DNA of 64,000 nucleotides from VXYL01 sp963666465. Its GTDB lineage: Bacteria; Pseudomonadota; Gammaproteobacteria; Pseudomonadales; Azotimanducaceae. Shown here one piece after another: positions 9,418-17,287 of this stretch; the first letter of the stretch is position 1; every line of letters begins with the position of its first letter. Made by a program: the position numbers and the translations under genes. The notes beneath the pieces were generated by a model that did not search any database, was not told where the DNA came from, and worked only from the letters and a program-made list of their open reading frames with translations. Where the stretch lies: contig OY762824.1 in the NCBI GenBank assembly GCA_963666465.1, forward strand, positions 4,898,001 to 4,962,000, given 5' to 3'.

Positions 9418-10416
9418 ATGCACGATCCCGCCTACAAGCGCCTGTTCGCGTTCCCGCGCATGGTGGCGGACCTGCTGCGCGCCGTCGGCGAGCCCGACTG
9501 GATCGACGACATCGACCTCGACACGCTCGAAGAGCTCTCGTCCGAGCACGTCGGCGACTGGGGCCAGGAGCGGCGTGGGGACGCGGTCTGGCGGGTCCGC
9601 TTCCGGGGCCGCTGGCTCTACCTGCTGGTGCTGCTGGAGTTCCAGTCCACGGGCGACCTGCGCATGGCGCTGCGGAACTTCGAGTACACGGCGCTGCTCT
9701 ACCGGCAACTGGACCGCAACGGCGAGTTGGGCCCGATCGGCGAGTGGCCGCCGGTGCTGCCGGTGGTGCTGTACAACGGCGATGCCCCGTGGACGGCCAG
9801 GGTGGAGATGCGCGACCTGATCGCGCCGGTGGCGCCGTCGCTGGAGCCGTTCCAGCCGTCGCAGCGCACGCTGGTGCTTGACGAACGCCATATGGCGTTG
9901 GACGATTTGCCCTTGGGCAACCTGATGCGGGGATTGGTGGGCCTGGAACAGAGCGCGACGCCAGAGAGGGTGTTGGAGGTCACCACGGTGCTGCGGGAGC
10001 TCTTGCGGGCGCCGGGCGACACGGAGCTGATCCGGGCGTTCGTTGCCTGGATAGAGCAGCATGCCTCGCGGGTGGACCCTTCCGGCGAGGGAATTGATCT
10101 CGGCGAGACATTGGAGGAGGCGACGATGACACTGGGAGAGCGCTGGGCCACCGAGTTTCCCAAGCACTGGCGGCGAGAGGGCCGTCAGGAAGGCTTGGCG
10201 CAAGGCCGCCGTGAGGGCCTTGAACGAGAGCGCGACCTGCTCCGTCGCATGGCGGCGGTCCGCTTTGGCCGCAGCGTAGGCGAGCAGGCAAGGGCGCTGC
10301 TCGCCGAAATCGACGATTGGGATCGACTCGCGGAAGTCGGCGAACTGATCGCCGGTGCGGACCGTGGGGAAGACCTCTTGCGGCTGATGCGGTCGCTTCC
10401 TCGGCCGTCACTCTGA
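9418..10416 (+). CDS. Rpn-family recombination-promoting nuclease / YhgA-like
   Basis: 332 residues, ATG 9418. The N-terminus M-H-D-P-A-Y-K-R-L-F and the core L-E-F-Q-S-T (about residues 81-86) match the Rpn/YhgA-like 'putative transposase' family, which carries a PD-(D/E)xK nuclease fold with an E-x-Q motif. P-V-V-L-Y-N-G (about residue 118) is also typical. The C-terminal third is helical, charged and rich in R-R-E-G-x-x-E-G repeats, as in RpnA-E proteins. E. coli Rpn proteins promote RecA-independent recombination. No inverted repeats flank the gene, so it need not be an IS. It sits between two genes that usually pair, which suggests it arrived later. Confidence 0.85.
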   Translation: MHDPAYKRLFAFPRMVADLLRAVGEPDWIDDIDLDTLEELSSEHVGDWGQERRGDAVWRVRFRGRWLYLLVLLEFQSTGDLRMALRNFEYTALLYRQLDRNGELGPIGEWPPVLPVVLYNGDAPWTARVEMRDLIAPVAPSLEPFQPSQRTLVLDERHMALDDLPLGNLMRGLVGLEQSATPERVLEVTTVLRELLRAPGDTELIRAFVAWIEQHASRVDPSGEGIDLGETLEEATMTLGERWATEFPKHWRREGRQEGLAQGRREGLERERDLLRRMAAVRFGRSVGEQARALLAEIDDWDRLAEVGELIAGADRGEDLLRLMRSLPRPSL

Positions 10417-10431
10417 CCTGAGGTCGCGATA

Positions 10432-10466
10432 TGTTCTATGTGGGCAGGATGCCCTCACATGGAACA
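10432..10466. repeat. near-perfect intergenic hairpin, REP-like
   Basis: TGTTCTATGTG-GGCA and TGCC-CTCACATGGAACA form a long hairpin with one mismatch and one bulge, centred on the GGGCAGGATGCCC core shared by the other palindromes in the window. It lies 16 bases after the Rpn stop and could act as an mRNA 3' end; there is no T-tract. Confidence 0.55.
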
Positions 10467-10582
10467 AATCGTCCGGCATGAGTTCGTCGCAGGTTCCACT
10501 CGAAGCCGAGTGAACAACCCGGGCTAGAAACCCGCGCGTGTGCGGCACCCATTCGGCCCGGGTGCTTCAGTAGAATCCGCGC

Positions 10583-12286
10583 ATGGTTCCAAAGGCAAGA
10601 CTCCATCGCGCCCTGTCCGCGACATGGGTCGCGGTGCTCGTCGCGTGTGCGCCGGACCAAGGCGATGTGGGCGATGCTGATGTGCCGTGGTTCGCGGACG
10701 GGACCGCCGCTCGCGGCATCACCTATGTCCATCAATCCGGCTTCACGGGTCGTCCCTTGCTGCCCGAAATCACCGGCAGCGGCGCGGCCTTGGCCGACTT
10801 GGACGGCGATGGCGACCTCGATGCCTACATCATCCAGTCGGGCAGCCTGTATCCGCAGCGGCCCGGTGCGACGCTTCCCGGCAACGAGCTGTATCTGAAC
10901 CGCGGCGATGGCGTCTTCGACAAGGTGGCGGACGGAGGCGGTGCCGCAGACGCCGGCTATGGCATGGGCGTGGCCGCCGGCGACTACGACAACGACGGCG
11001 ACGTGGATCTATATGTCACCAACGTCGGAGCCAATGTCCTGCTCCGCAACGACGGCACGGGCCGCTTCGAAGATGTCACCGATGCGGCCGGCGTGGGCGA
11101 TCCGGGCTGGAGCACCGGCGCCGGATTTCTCGACCTGGACGCCGATGGCGACCTCGATCTCTATGTCGTCAACTACATCAACTGGAGCATCGAGAGCGAA
11201 ATCCGCTGCTATGTCGGCAACCTGCTCACCTACTGTCCGCCGGCGAACTACAACGCCCCGGCGTCGGACACCCTCTATCGCAACGACGGCGATGGCACGT
11301 TCACCGATGTGAGCGTCGAGTCCAGAATCGGCAGCGGCTTCGGCAACGGCTTTGGCCTCGTCGGTGCGGACTTCACCGGCGACGGCGCAACTGACCTTTT
11401 CGTTGCCAATGACATGATGCTCGACCAGTTCTGGGTGAACGGGGGCGACCTTCGCTTCACCGATCAGGCCACCCTTTGGGGCAGCGCCGTGGACGAGCAC
11501 GGTGTCGCCAAGGCGGGCATGGGGGTCTCCGCCGCCGACATCGACAACGACGGCGACGTGGACATGATGGTGGTCAATCTCGAGGGCCAGACCGACTCGT
11601 TCTTTCGCAACGAGGGTGGCTACTTTCGCGATGTCACCGCCGAGTTGGGCCTCGGCATCACCGGTCGCTTCACCCGCTTCGGGGTGACGCTCGCGGACTT
11701 CGACAACGATGGCCGGCTCGACCTCTTTGAGGCCAACGGCAAGGTCAGCGCGCCGTCGGCATCCGTGACCCACGACGAGCAATCCGAGGGTTCGATCTTT
11801 GACGAACCGAACGTGCTGCTCAGAGGCATGCCCGGCGGTCGATTCGAAGAGCTTGCCCCCAGGGGCGGCGTGCCGGAGCCGCTCGAGCACACGAGCCGCG
11901 GCCTCGCCGTGGGCGACGTGAACGACGACGGCGGCCTGGATCTCCTCATCGTCAACCGCGATGCGGCGCCGTACCTGCTGATGAACCGCGTCCCCGAACG
12001 CGGCAACTGGATTCGCTTCCGCCCCATCCTCGGCAACCCGCCAAGAGACGCCTACGGCGCCACCGTCTCCGCCGTCGTCGATGGCCAGCGAATCTGGCGC
12101 AACGTCCAGCCCGACGGCAGCTATCTCGCCTACAGCGATCCCCGCCCCCACTTCGGCCTCGGCGACGAAACGGAGGTGGAAGACGTAACCGTCCGCTGGC
12201 CCGGCGAAACGGAGGTGGAACACTTCGGCGACTTCGGTGCCGGCCAGACGGTGGTGCTCAGGCGGGGAACGGGCGAAGCACGCTGA
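10583..12286 (+). CDS. CRTAC1-family FG-GAP/ASPIC-UnbV lipoprotein
   Basis: 567 residues, ATG 10583. Lipobox-like V-L-V-A-C-A (Cys near residue 22). From residue 60 onward there are repeated FG-GAP/VCBS motifs of the type D-x-D-G-D-x-D-L-D (A-D-L-D-G-D-G-D-L-D, A-G-D-Y-D-N-D-G-D-V-D, A-D-I-D-N-D-G-D-V-D and others), which bind calcium in a beta-propeller. The last 100 residues form the ASPIC/UnbV domain (N-W-I-R-F-R-P, Y-G-A-T-V, W-P-G-E-T-E-V-E). The protein is probably anchored in the envelope and exposed. The exact role in bacteria is unsettled. It is the partner of the TPR lipoprotein at 7786. Its 3' end overlaps the antisense hicB remnant by a few bases. Confidence 0.9.
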   Translation: MVPKARLHRALSATWVAVLVACAPDQGDVGDADVPWFADGTAARGITYVHQSGFTGRPLLPEITGSGAALADLDGDGDLDAYIIQSGSLYPQRPGATLPGNELYLNRGDGVFDKVADGGGAADAGYGMGVAAGDYDNDGDVDLYVTNVGANVLLRNDGTGRFEDVTDAAGVGDPGWSTGAGFLDLDADGDLDLYVVNYINWSIESEIRCYVGNLLTYCPPANYNAPASDTLYRNDGDGTFTDVSVESRIGSGFGNGFGLVGADFTGDGATDLFVANDMMLDQFWVNGGDLRFTDQATLWGSAVDEHGVAKAGMGVSAADIDNDGDVDMMVVNLEGQTDSFFRNEGGYFRDVTAELGLGITGRFTRFGVTLADFDNDGRLDLFEANGKVSAPSASVTHDEQSEGSIFDEPNVLLRGMPGGRFEELAPRGGVPEPLEHTSRGLAVGDVNDDGGLDLLIVNRDAAPYLLMNRVPERGNWIRFRPILGNPPRDAYGATVSAVVDGQRIWRNVQPDGSYLAYSDPRPHFGLGDETEVEDVTVRWPGETEVEHFGDFGAGQTVVLRRGTGEAR

Positions 12287-12653
12287 CCCGATAGTGCTCC
12301 TTGCAGAGGTCAAGGTAATCGTCGACGGCTTCGCGGGAACGCCTGCCTGAGTGATTAGGTGTGGCTTGTGGAGGGTGACTGGCTCGGCGTGCGGGTGAAC
12401 GAAGCGCGCCTCGAACCGCCTGACTTGCCGGGCTTCGCCTCGGTCTAGCCCAAATGGCCCAGGAGCCTTCAGCCGGGGAAGCATCCCCGACCGCTGACGC
12501 GTAAGGAAGTACCGGCATTCCCCCATCGTTGGGGGCGTACTTCCATGCAAGTCGAATCAATTCGGGCCAAGTGAAATCGCGAGGGCGGCTTTGGAATCGT
12601 TGAATCAGCGTATCCGATCGCGCCGCTTGAATGGCCTCTGTACTAAATGCCAT
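12258..12653 (-). pseudogene. hicA/hicB remnant: decayed hicAB toxin-antitoxin locus
   Basis: Reading leftwards, 12620-12550 encodes L-I-Q-R-F-Q-S-R-P-R-D-F-T-W-P-E-L-I-R-L, which matches the N-terminus of HicA (YcfA-type mRNA interferase). It is cut by an 89-bp repeat unit (12462-12550). Beyond it, in another frame, 12450-12350 reads R-R-F-E-A-R-F-V-H-P-H-A-E-P-V-T-L-H-K-P-H, the HicA C-terminal core. At 12345-12258 a third stretch reads E-A-V-D-D-Y-L-D-L-C-K, the C-terminal signature of HicB antitoxin; most of hicB is missing. So the toxin gene carries the repeat unit and the antitoxin gene has lost its front. ATG 12653 is the only obvious start, without a ribosome binding site. Assignment rests on family memory. 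Confidence 0.6.
12462..12550 (-). repeat. solo copy of the 89-bp repeat unit, inside hicA
   Basis: On the minus strand this stretch starts TTGCATGGAAGTACGCCCCC and ends CCCCGGCTGAAGGCTCC, the same boundaries as each unit of the array at 26506-27313, with several substitutions inside. It interrupts the HicA reading frame. Confidence 0.75.
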
Positions 12654-12733
12654 GTCGGATCGGGACTTCACCGGCGTCACGCGATGCATTGCGACTGCAT
12701 TTGGCTGCATCGAGCCGGCCGCGATTTCGTGTC

Positions 12734-13122
12734 GGTAGTGTCTCACTTTGAATTTGCCTGGCAGCCTGTCGGACTTCGGACGGCGCAAGCTGGCCGAATG
12801 CCGACAGGGTGACAGGGCGGCTTGGGCTGGGGCAGGAAGCGTTGCCGAAAGGCAACGGTTCTTGTGGCGCTGACGTGGCGCATGGCCGTTCGCAACTGGC
12901 GACTGCGTCGATTTGCCTGCCGGGACCACTCTCCATAAGGGGATAGGGAGGGAGGGCGTCCCGCCCTCCATGCGCGCCGTCAGGCGCGTCCTCCCTGCAC
13001 ATGCCGCGAGTGCCCTGCGCGCCTTGGCGGCGCGGCGCGCCTTGCGGCGCGATGGAGGGCGGGACGCCCTCCCCCCCAGGGGACGGTGCCGGACACTGCA
13101 CAAGCCAAAGTGAGACACTACC
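12734..13122. mobile_element. nonautonomous transposon (MITE), copy 1, with 8-bp duplication
   Basis: Perfect 17-bp inverted ends, GGTAGTGTCTCACTTTG at 12734-12750 and its complement at 13106-13122. They are flanked by the direct repeat TTCGTGTC at 12726-12733 and 13123-13130, a classic target-site duplication. There is no coding capacity. The interior carries REP-like palindromes (12951-12969, 13054-13072) and a foreign 110-bp module. A second copy in reverse orientation lies at 34357-34785. 8-bp duplications occur in, among others, the ISL3 and IS1595 families, but I cannot name the parent element. Confidence 0.85.
12761..12870 (+). repeat. 110-bp dispersed module nested in MITE copy 1
   Basis: This block (starts GCAGCCTGTCGGACTTCGGA, ends TTCTTGTGGCGC) is absent at the same point of MITE copy 2, where the flanks join directly, so it inserted afterwards; CTG occurs on both sides. 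Related copies lie inverted at about 30936-31047 and 36738-36812. It contains the small hairpin GTTGCCGAAAGGCAAC. Confidence 0.65.
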
Positions 13123-13201
13123 TTCGTGTCGCGGTGGCGGCCTCGCCGGTGGAGCTGGTGCATACTGCCGAGCCCAGCCATCTGCTTCTGGGAGGAGAGC
13201 C

Positions 13202-14803
13202 GTGGCCGAACAGCCTGTGGATGTGCTCATCATCGGCGCCGGTGCGTCTGGGGCGGCGGTGGCGTGGAGCCTGGCCGATACGCGGATGCGCATCGTTTGC
13301 CTGGAGCAGGGGGATTGGATGAGCCCTGCCGACTATCCGAGCTCGGGGCGCGATTGGGAGTCGCGGGCCTTTGGCGACATGGCCATCAGCCCGAACCGTC
13401 GCGGGCGGGTGACGGACTATCCGGTGAACGACTCGAACTCGCCCATCGCGGTTGCCAATTTCAATGCCGTGGGCGGCAGCACGATTCTCTATGCCGGGCA
13501 TTTCCCGCGCTTTCATCCCTCGGACTTCCGCGTGCGTTCGCTCGACGGCGTGGGTGACGACTGGCCGGTGGACTATGAAACGCTGGAGCCCTTCTACGCC
13601 GAGAACGACCGCATGACGGGCGTGTCGGGGCTCTCCGGCGATCCGGCCTACCCCGCCAAGCAGTCCGTGCTGCCGCCGGTGCCGCTCGGCAAGTCGGGCG
13701 ACAGGCTGGCGCGGGGATTCAACGACCTCGGCTGGCACTGGTGGCCGTCCGACACCGCCGTCGCCACCGCGCCCCACGACGGCCGCGATCAGTGCATCAA
13801 TCTCGGTGCCTGCACCAGCGGCTGCGCCCAAGGCGCCAAGGCGAGCACCGACATCACCTACTGGCCCCACGCCATGCGCGCCGGAGTCGAGGTGTACACG
13901 CGCTGCCGGGTGCGGGAGATTGCCGTCAACGACGACGGCAGGGCTTCGGGCGTGTGGTACTACGACGGCGACGGCGAGGAACGGTTTCAGGCCGCCGAAG
14001 TGGTGGTGCTGGCCTGCAACGGCGTTGGCACGCCGCGGATTCTGCTGAACTCGGTGTCCGAGCGGTTCCCGGCTGGCCTTGCCAACACGAGCGGCCTGGT
14101 TGGCAAGAACCTGATGTTCCATCCGTATGCATCGATTCAGGGCATCTTCGACGAGGAACTCGACGGCTTTCGCGGGCCGGGCGTTTGCATCTGGAGCCAG
14201 GAGTTCTACGAGACGGACGAATCGCGCGGCTTCGTGCGCGGCTTCACCTACGAAATCAACCGGGGCCGCGGCCCGGTGGCGACGGCGATGACCGGCATGA
14301 TGTCCGGCCGCATCCCGTGGGGGGCAGGCCACCACCGCGCCTATCGCGACCTGTTCTGTCGCATAACCGGCATGGTGGCGATCTGCGAAGACCTGCCGGA
14401 GGAGCACAACCGGGTGACGCTGGACCCGGAGCTCGCCGACATCCACGGCATCCCGGCGCCGAAGATCGACTACACGCTGAGCGAGAACAGCCGCCGGATG
14501 CTGGATTTCGCCGTGGAACGGGCATCGGACGTGCTGCGCACCGCCGGCGCCACCGACATCATCTCCGAGGCGCCCATCGCGGTGGGCGGCTGGCACCTGA
14601 TGGGCACGGCGCGCATGGGCAAGGATCCGGCGAGGTCGGTGGTCAACGAGTGGGGCCGCTGCCACGACGTGAAGAATCTCTTCATCGTCGATGGCAGCAT
14701 TTTCGTCACCTCCGCCGGCGTGAACCCCACCCGCACCATCCAGGCGCTCGCGCTCTACATCGCCGACCAGATCAAGAGGCGCCTCGCCAACCTCTTCGAC
14801 TGA
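13202..14803 (+). CDS. GMC oxidoreductase, gluconate 2-dehydrogenase-like large subunit
   Basis: 533 residues. Start GTG 13202 is chosen because GGAGGAGA lies 4-5 bases upstream and the FAD motif follows at once (V-L-I-I-G-A-G-A-S-G, residues 8-17); the same frame is open further upstream, but there it runs through transposon DNA. G-G-S-T-I-L-Y-A-G and the C-terminal H-L-M-G-T-A-R-M-G and N-P-T-R-T-I-Q-A-L-A are typical of membrane-associated sugar/gluconate dehydrogenases, which oxidise polyols or sugar acids and pass electrons to the quinone pool. The small subunit follows 45 bases later. The substrate is unknown. No cytochrome subunit gene is adjacent. Confidence 0.85.
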   Translation: MAEQPVDVLIIGAGASGAAVAWSLADTRMRIVCLEQGDWMSPADYPSSGRDWESRAFGDMAISPNRRGRVTDYPVNDSNSPIAVANFNAVGGSTILYAGHFPRFHPSDFRVRSLDGVGDDWPVDYETLEPFYAENDRMTGVSGLSGDPAYPAKQSVLPPVPLGKSGDRLARGFNDLGWHWWPSDTAVATAPHDGRDQCINLGACTSGCAQGAKASTDITYWPHAMRAGVEVYTRCRVREIAVNDDGRASGVWYYDGDGEERFQAAEVVVLACNGVGTPRILLNSVSERFPAGLANTSGLVGKNLMFHPYASIQGIFDEELDGFRGPGVCIWSQEFYETDESRGFVRGFTYEINRGRGPVATAMTGMMSGRIPWGAGHHRAYRDLFCRITGMVAICEDLPEEHNRVTLDPELADIHGIPAPKIDYTLSENSRRMLDFAVERASDVLRTAGATDIISEAPIAVGGWHLMGTARMGKDPARSVVNEWGRCHDVKNLFIVDGSIFVTSAGVNPTRTIQALALYIADQIKRRLANLFD

Positions 14804-14848
14804 CAGGGCGGCTCGTCCGCCAGAAGACGATCAAGGGAGAAGCATGCC

Positions 14849-15325
14849 ATGAGCCAGGACAGCATGATCGCCACCGACAACCCCCTCGACGCGGATCAGG
14901 AGAGCGCCCTCGCGGCCATCGTCGGCGCCATGATTCCGGCCAGCGAGGAGTACGCGGTGCCGGGCGCCGACGACCCCGCCATCCTCGCGGACATCCTCAC
15001 GCTGGTGAAACGGCACCCGGAACCGGTGGTGGAGGCCATCGCAGCGCTCGAAGCCATGGCCGAGTCCCGCCACGGCGCCCGCTTCGGCGCCCTGGACGAC
15101 GACGCCAAGGCGGCCGCCATCGCCACCTTCAGCCAGTCCGGCGCCCCGCACCTGCGCGCCATCGTCAGCATGACCGCCCAGTGCTACTACCGCGACGACC
15201 GGGTGATGGCCTCCTTGGGCATGGAACCCCGCCCACCGTTCCCCAAGGGCTTCGAGGTGGAGCAGGGCGACCTGTCTCTGCTGGACCCGGTGCGCGCAAG
15301 AGGGAGAATCTGGCGCGAGGCTTGA
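14849..15325 (+). CDS. gluconate 2-dehydrogenase subunit 3-like protein
   Basis: 158 residues, ATG 14849 with AAGGGAGA upstream. The segment I-V-G-A-M-I-P-A-S-E-E-Y and the pattern of short helices match the small (gamma, subunit 3) chaperone-like subunit of FAD-dependent gluconate dehydrogenases, which is needed for maturation or export of the large subunit. No twin-arginine signal is visible, which is unusual because the small subunit often carries it. The family is divergent, so the assignment leans on the neighbouring large subunit. Confidence 0.7.
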   Translation: MSQDSMIATDNPLDADQESALAAIVGAMIPASEEYAVPGADDPAILADILTLVKRHPEPVVEAIAALEAMAESRHGARFGALDDDAKAAAIATFSQSGAPHLRAIVSMTAQCYYRDDRVMASLGMEPRPPFPKGFEVEQGDLSLLDPVRARGRIWREA

Positions 15326-15405
15326 TTTGGGTGCGCGGTGACGCGTTACCGTCGAGGGGCTGTTCGATCCTCTCTCGGTTTCCATTCAGACTCTTGGCGC
15401 CTTGT

Positions 15406-15433
15406 GGCGCGAGGGCGGGACGCCCTCGCGCCA
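15406..15433. repeat. perfect palindrome, REP-like
   Basis: GGCGCGAGGGC-GGGA-C-GCCCTCGCGCC is an almost perfect palindrome with 11-bp arms. It lies between the convergent genes ending at 15325 and 15443, the best formed member of the family and possibly a shared transcription end. Confidence 0.6.
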
Positions 15434-15442
15434 GAGACTGCC

Positions 15443-16315
15443 TCAGCCGCGCATGGGGTTGATGGGCGCCCAGCTTTCCTTGGTGGCGAGGATGGCTTCG
15501 CCAACGTCCTCGACGTCCCAGGGTCCTTCGGCCTCGTCTTTCGCGGCTACGGGTTGCACCTGCCAGGAAAGCAGGGAGACGCTGTTGCCGGTGACGAGCC
15601 AGGTTCTGCCGGTGACTTCCTTGGCTTCGTCGGTACACAGCCACACCACGGCGGGGGAAACCTTCTCCGGGGGGACTGCGGCCTTGGCCTGTTCCGGGAG
15701 GATGTCGTCCGTGAGTCGCGACAGCGCCGTGGGGGCGAGGATGTTGACGGTGATGCCGTAGCGGGCGCCTTCAAGGCAGAGGCAGCGTGCGAAGCCGGCG
15801 ATGCCGGCCTTGGCGGCGCCGTAGTTGGTCTGGCCGAAGTTGCCGAGCAGGCCCGAGGTGGAGCTGGTGACGACGATGCGGCCGCCGTGCCCCTGTTCGA
15901 GCATCTGGTCGTAGGCCGCCTTGGCGGTGAGATAGGTGCCGCGCAGGTGGACGTCGTTGACCACGTCCCACATGTCGTCGGTCATGTTCTTGAACGACTT
16001 GTCGCGCAGGATGCCGGCGTTGCAGATGCAGATGTCGAGCTTGCCGAAGTTGTCCACGGCGGCCTTCACCATGCCCAAGGCGTGCTCCCTGTTGGAGACG
16101 GAGCCATAGTCCGCCACGGCTTGGCCGCCGGCGTCGCGGATCTCCTGCGCCACCTGGTCCGCCATCGCCGAGCCGGAACCTGTGCCGTCACGTGCGCCGC
16201 CGAGGTCGTTCACCACCACCGCAGCGCCTTCCTGCGCCAGCAACAGGGCGTGCGTGCGTCCCAAGCCTCCGCCGGCGCCGGTGACCAGCGCGACCTTGCC
16301 GTCCAACATTCCCAT
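15443..16315 (-). CDS. short-chain dehydrogenase/reductase (SDR)
   Basis: 290 residues from ATG 16315, with CGGAGGA 7 bases upstream. The N-terminal nucleotide motif G-A-G-G-G-L-G-R with V-N-D-L-G-G after the second strand resembles the dehydrogenase part of multifunctional enzyme type 2 and FabG-like 3-hydroxyacyl-CoA dehydrogenases. Catalytic S (V-T-S-S-T-S-G) and Y-G-A-A-K are present. It is slightly longer than a classical SDR, with a C-terminal extension beyond V-T-G-N-S. Probable role: NAD(H)-dependent oxidation of a hydroxyacyl-CoA or similar. It is divergent from another SDR at 16427, sharing a 111-base control region. Confidence 0.88.
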   Translation of the reverse strand: MGMLDGKVALVTGAGGGLGRTHALLLAQEGAAVVVNDLGGARDGTGSGSAMADQVAQEIRDAGGQAVADYGSVSNREHALGMVKAAVDNFGKLDICICNAGILRDKSFKNMTDDMWDVVNDVHLRGTYLTAKAAYDQMLEQGHGGRIVVTSSTSGLLGNFGQTNYGAAKAGIAGFARCLCLEGARYGITVNILAPTALSRLTDDILPEQAKAAVPPEKVSPAVVWLCTDEAKEVTGRTWLVTGNSVSLLSWQVQPVAAKDEAEGPWDVEDVGEAILATKESWAPINPMRG

Positions 16316-16426
16316 GAAGTCCTCCGATACAATGGATTTCGCGCCGCGTCGGGCGCGGAGGATGCGAATCATATAGCGGACGGATGCCGAATGGCCGGTG
16401 CTTGTTCGCACTTGCGGAGGGCCAAC

Positions 16427-17179
16427 GTGGGCGACATCTTCGACATGACCGGCAAGGTGGCGCTCGTTACCGGCGGCAGCCGGGGCTTGGGGCGGGCGAT
16501 GGCGCTGGCGTTCGCCGACCGCGGCGCCGACGTGGTGGTCACCAGCCGCAAGATCGAGAACTGCGAAGTGGTGGCAGAAGAGGTGCGCGCCAGGGGCCGG
16601 CAGGCGTTGGCGCACGCTTGCCACGTGGGCCATTGGGACGAACTCGGTGAACTCGCCGAGGCTGCCCATAGCCGCTTCGGCAAGGTGGACGTGCTTGTGA
16701 ACAACGCCGGCATGTCGCCGCTCTATCCGAAGCTCTCTGCCGTCACCGAAGATCTGTTCGACAAGGTGGTGGGCGTCAACCTGAAGGGCCCCTACCGGCT
16801 TTCTGCCATCGTCGGCGAGCGCATGGCGGAAAGCGATGGCGGCGCCATCATCAACGTCAGCAGCACGGCGGCGGTTCACGCGACGCCAGACTCCGAGCCC
16901 TATGGCGCTGCCAAGGCCGGCATCAACTCCCTCACCATATCCCTGGCGCGGGCCTTCGGGCCCAAGGTGCGGGTGAACTGCATTCAGGCCGGCCCGTTCC
17001 TCACTGACATCTCCAAGGCGTGGGACATGCCCTCCTTTGAACGCAACGCCAGGGCCAACATCGCCTTGCAGCGGGGCGGCGAACCGGAGGAGGTGGTGGG
17101 CGCGGCGCTATACCTCGCAAGCGATGCCGGCAGCTTCACCACGGGTGCCATCATCCGCGTAGACGGGGGCTCGTTCTGA
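16427..17179 (+). CDS. short-chain dehydrogenase/reductase (SDR)
   Basis: 250 residues, GTG 16427 with CGGAGG 6 bases upstream (ATG 16445 would give a 244-residue form). Classical SDR: T-G-G-S-R-G-L-G-R cofactor motif, N-N-A-G, catalytic S-S in I-N-V-S-S-T, Y-G-A-A-K and the C-terminal I-R-V-D-G-G. The arginine/serine after the second strand (V-T-S-R-K) favours NADP(H). The substrate cannot be told. Transcribed divergently from the SDR at 15443. Confidence 0.9.
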   Translation: MGDIFDMTGKVALVTGGSRGLGRAMALAFADRGADVVVTSRKIENCEVVAEEVRARGRQALAHACHVGHWDELGELAEAAHSRFGKVDVLVNNAGMSPLYPKLSAVTEDLFDKVVGVNLKGPYRLSAIVGERMAESDGGAIINVSSTAAVHATPDSEPYGAAKAGINSLTISLARAFGPKVRVNCIQAGPFLTDISKAWDMPSFERNARANIALQRGGEPEEVVGAALYLASDAGSFTTGAIIRVDGGSF

Positions 17180-17287
17180 CTGGGGCCTTGGAGGAGGGCA
17201 TCTTGCCTTCCCTACGCGTGCAAGGCGCGCCTGGCGGCCCGACGTGGAGAGCGAGACGCCCTCCCTCCGGAGGGGCAGCGGATCTGG

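Noticed and set aside
13001..13201. Upstream extension of the GMC gene
   Set aside because: It reads through transposon repeat DNA; GTG 13202 has an excellent ribosome binding site directly before the FAD motif.
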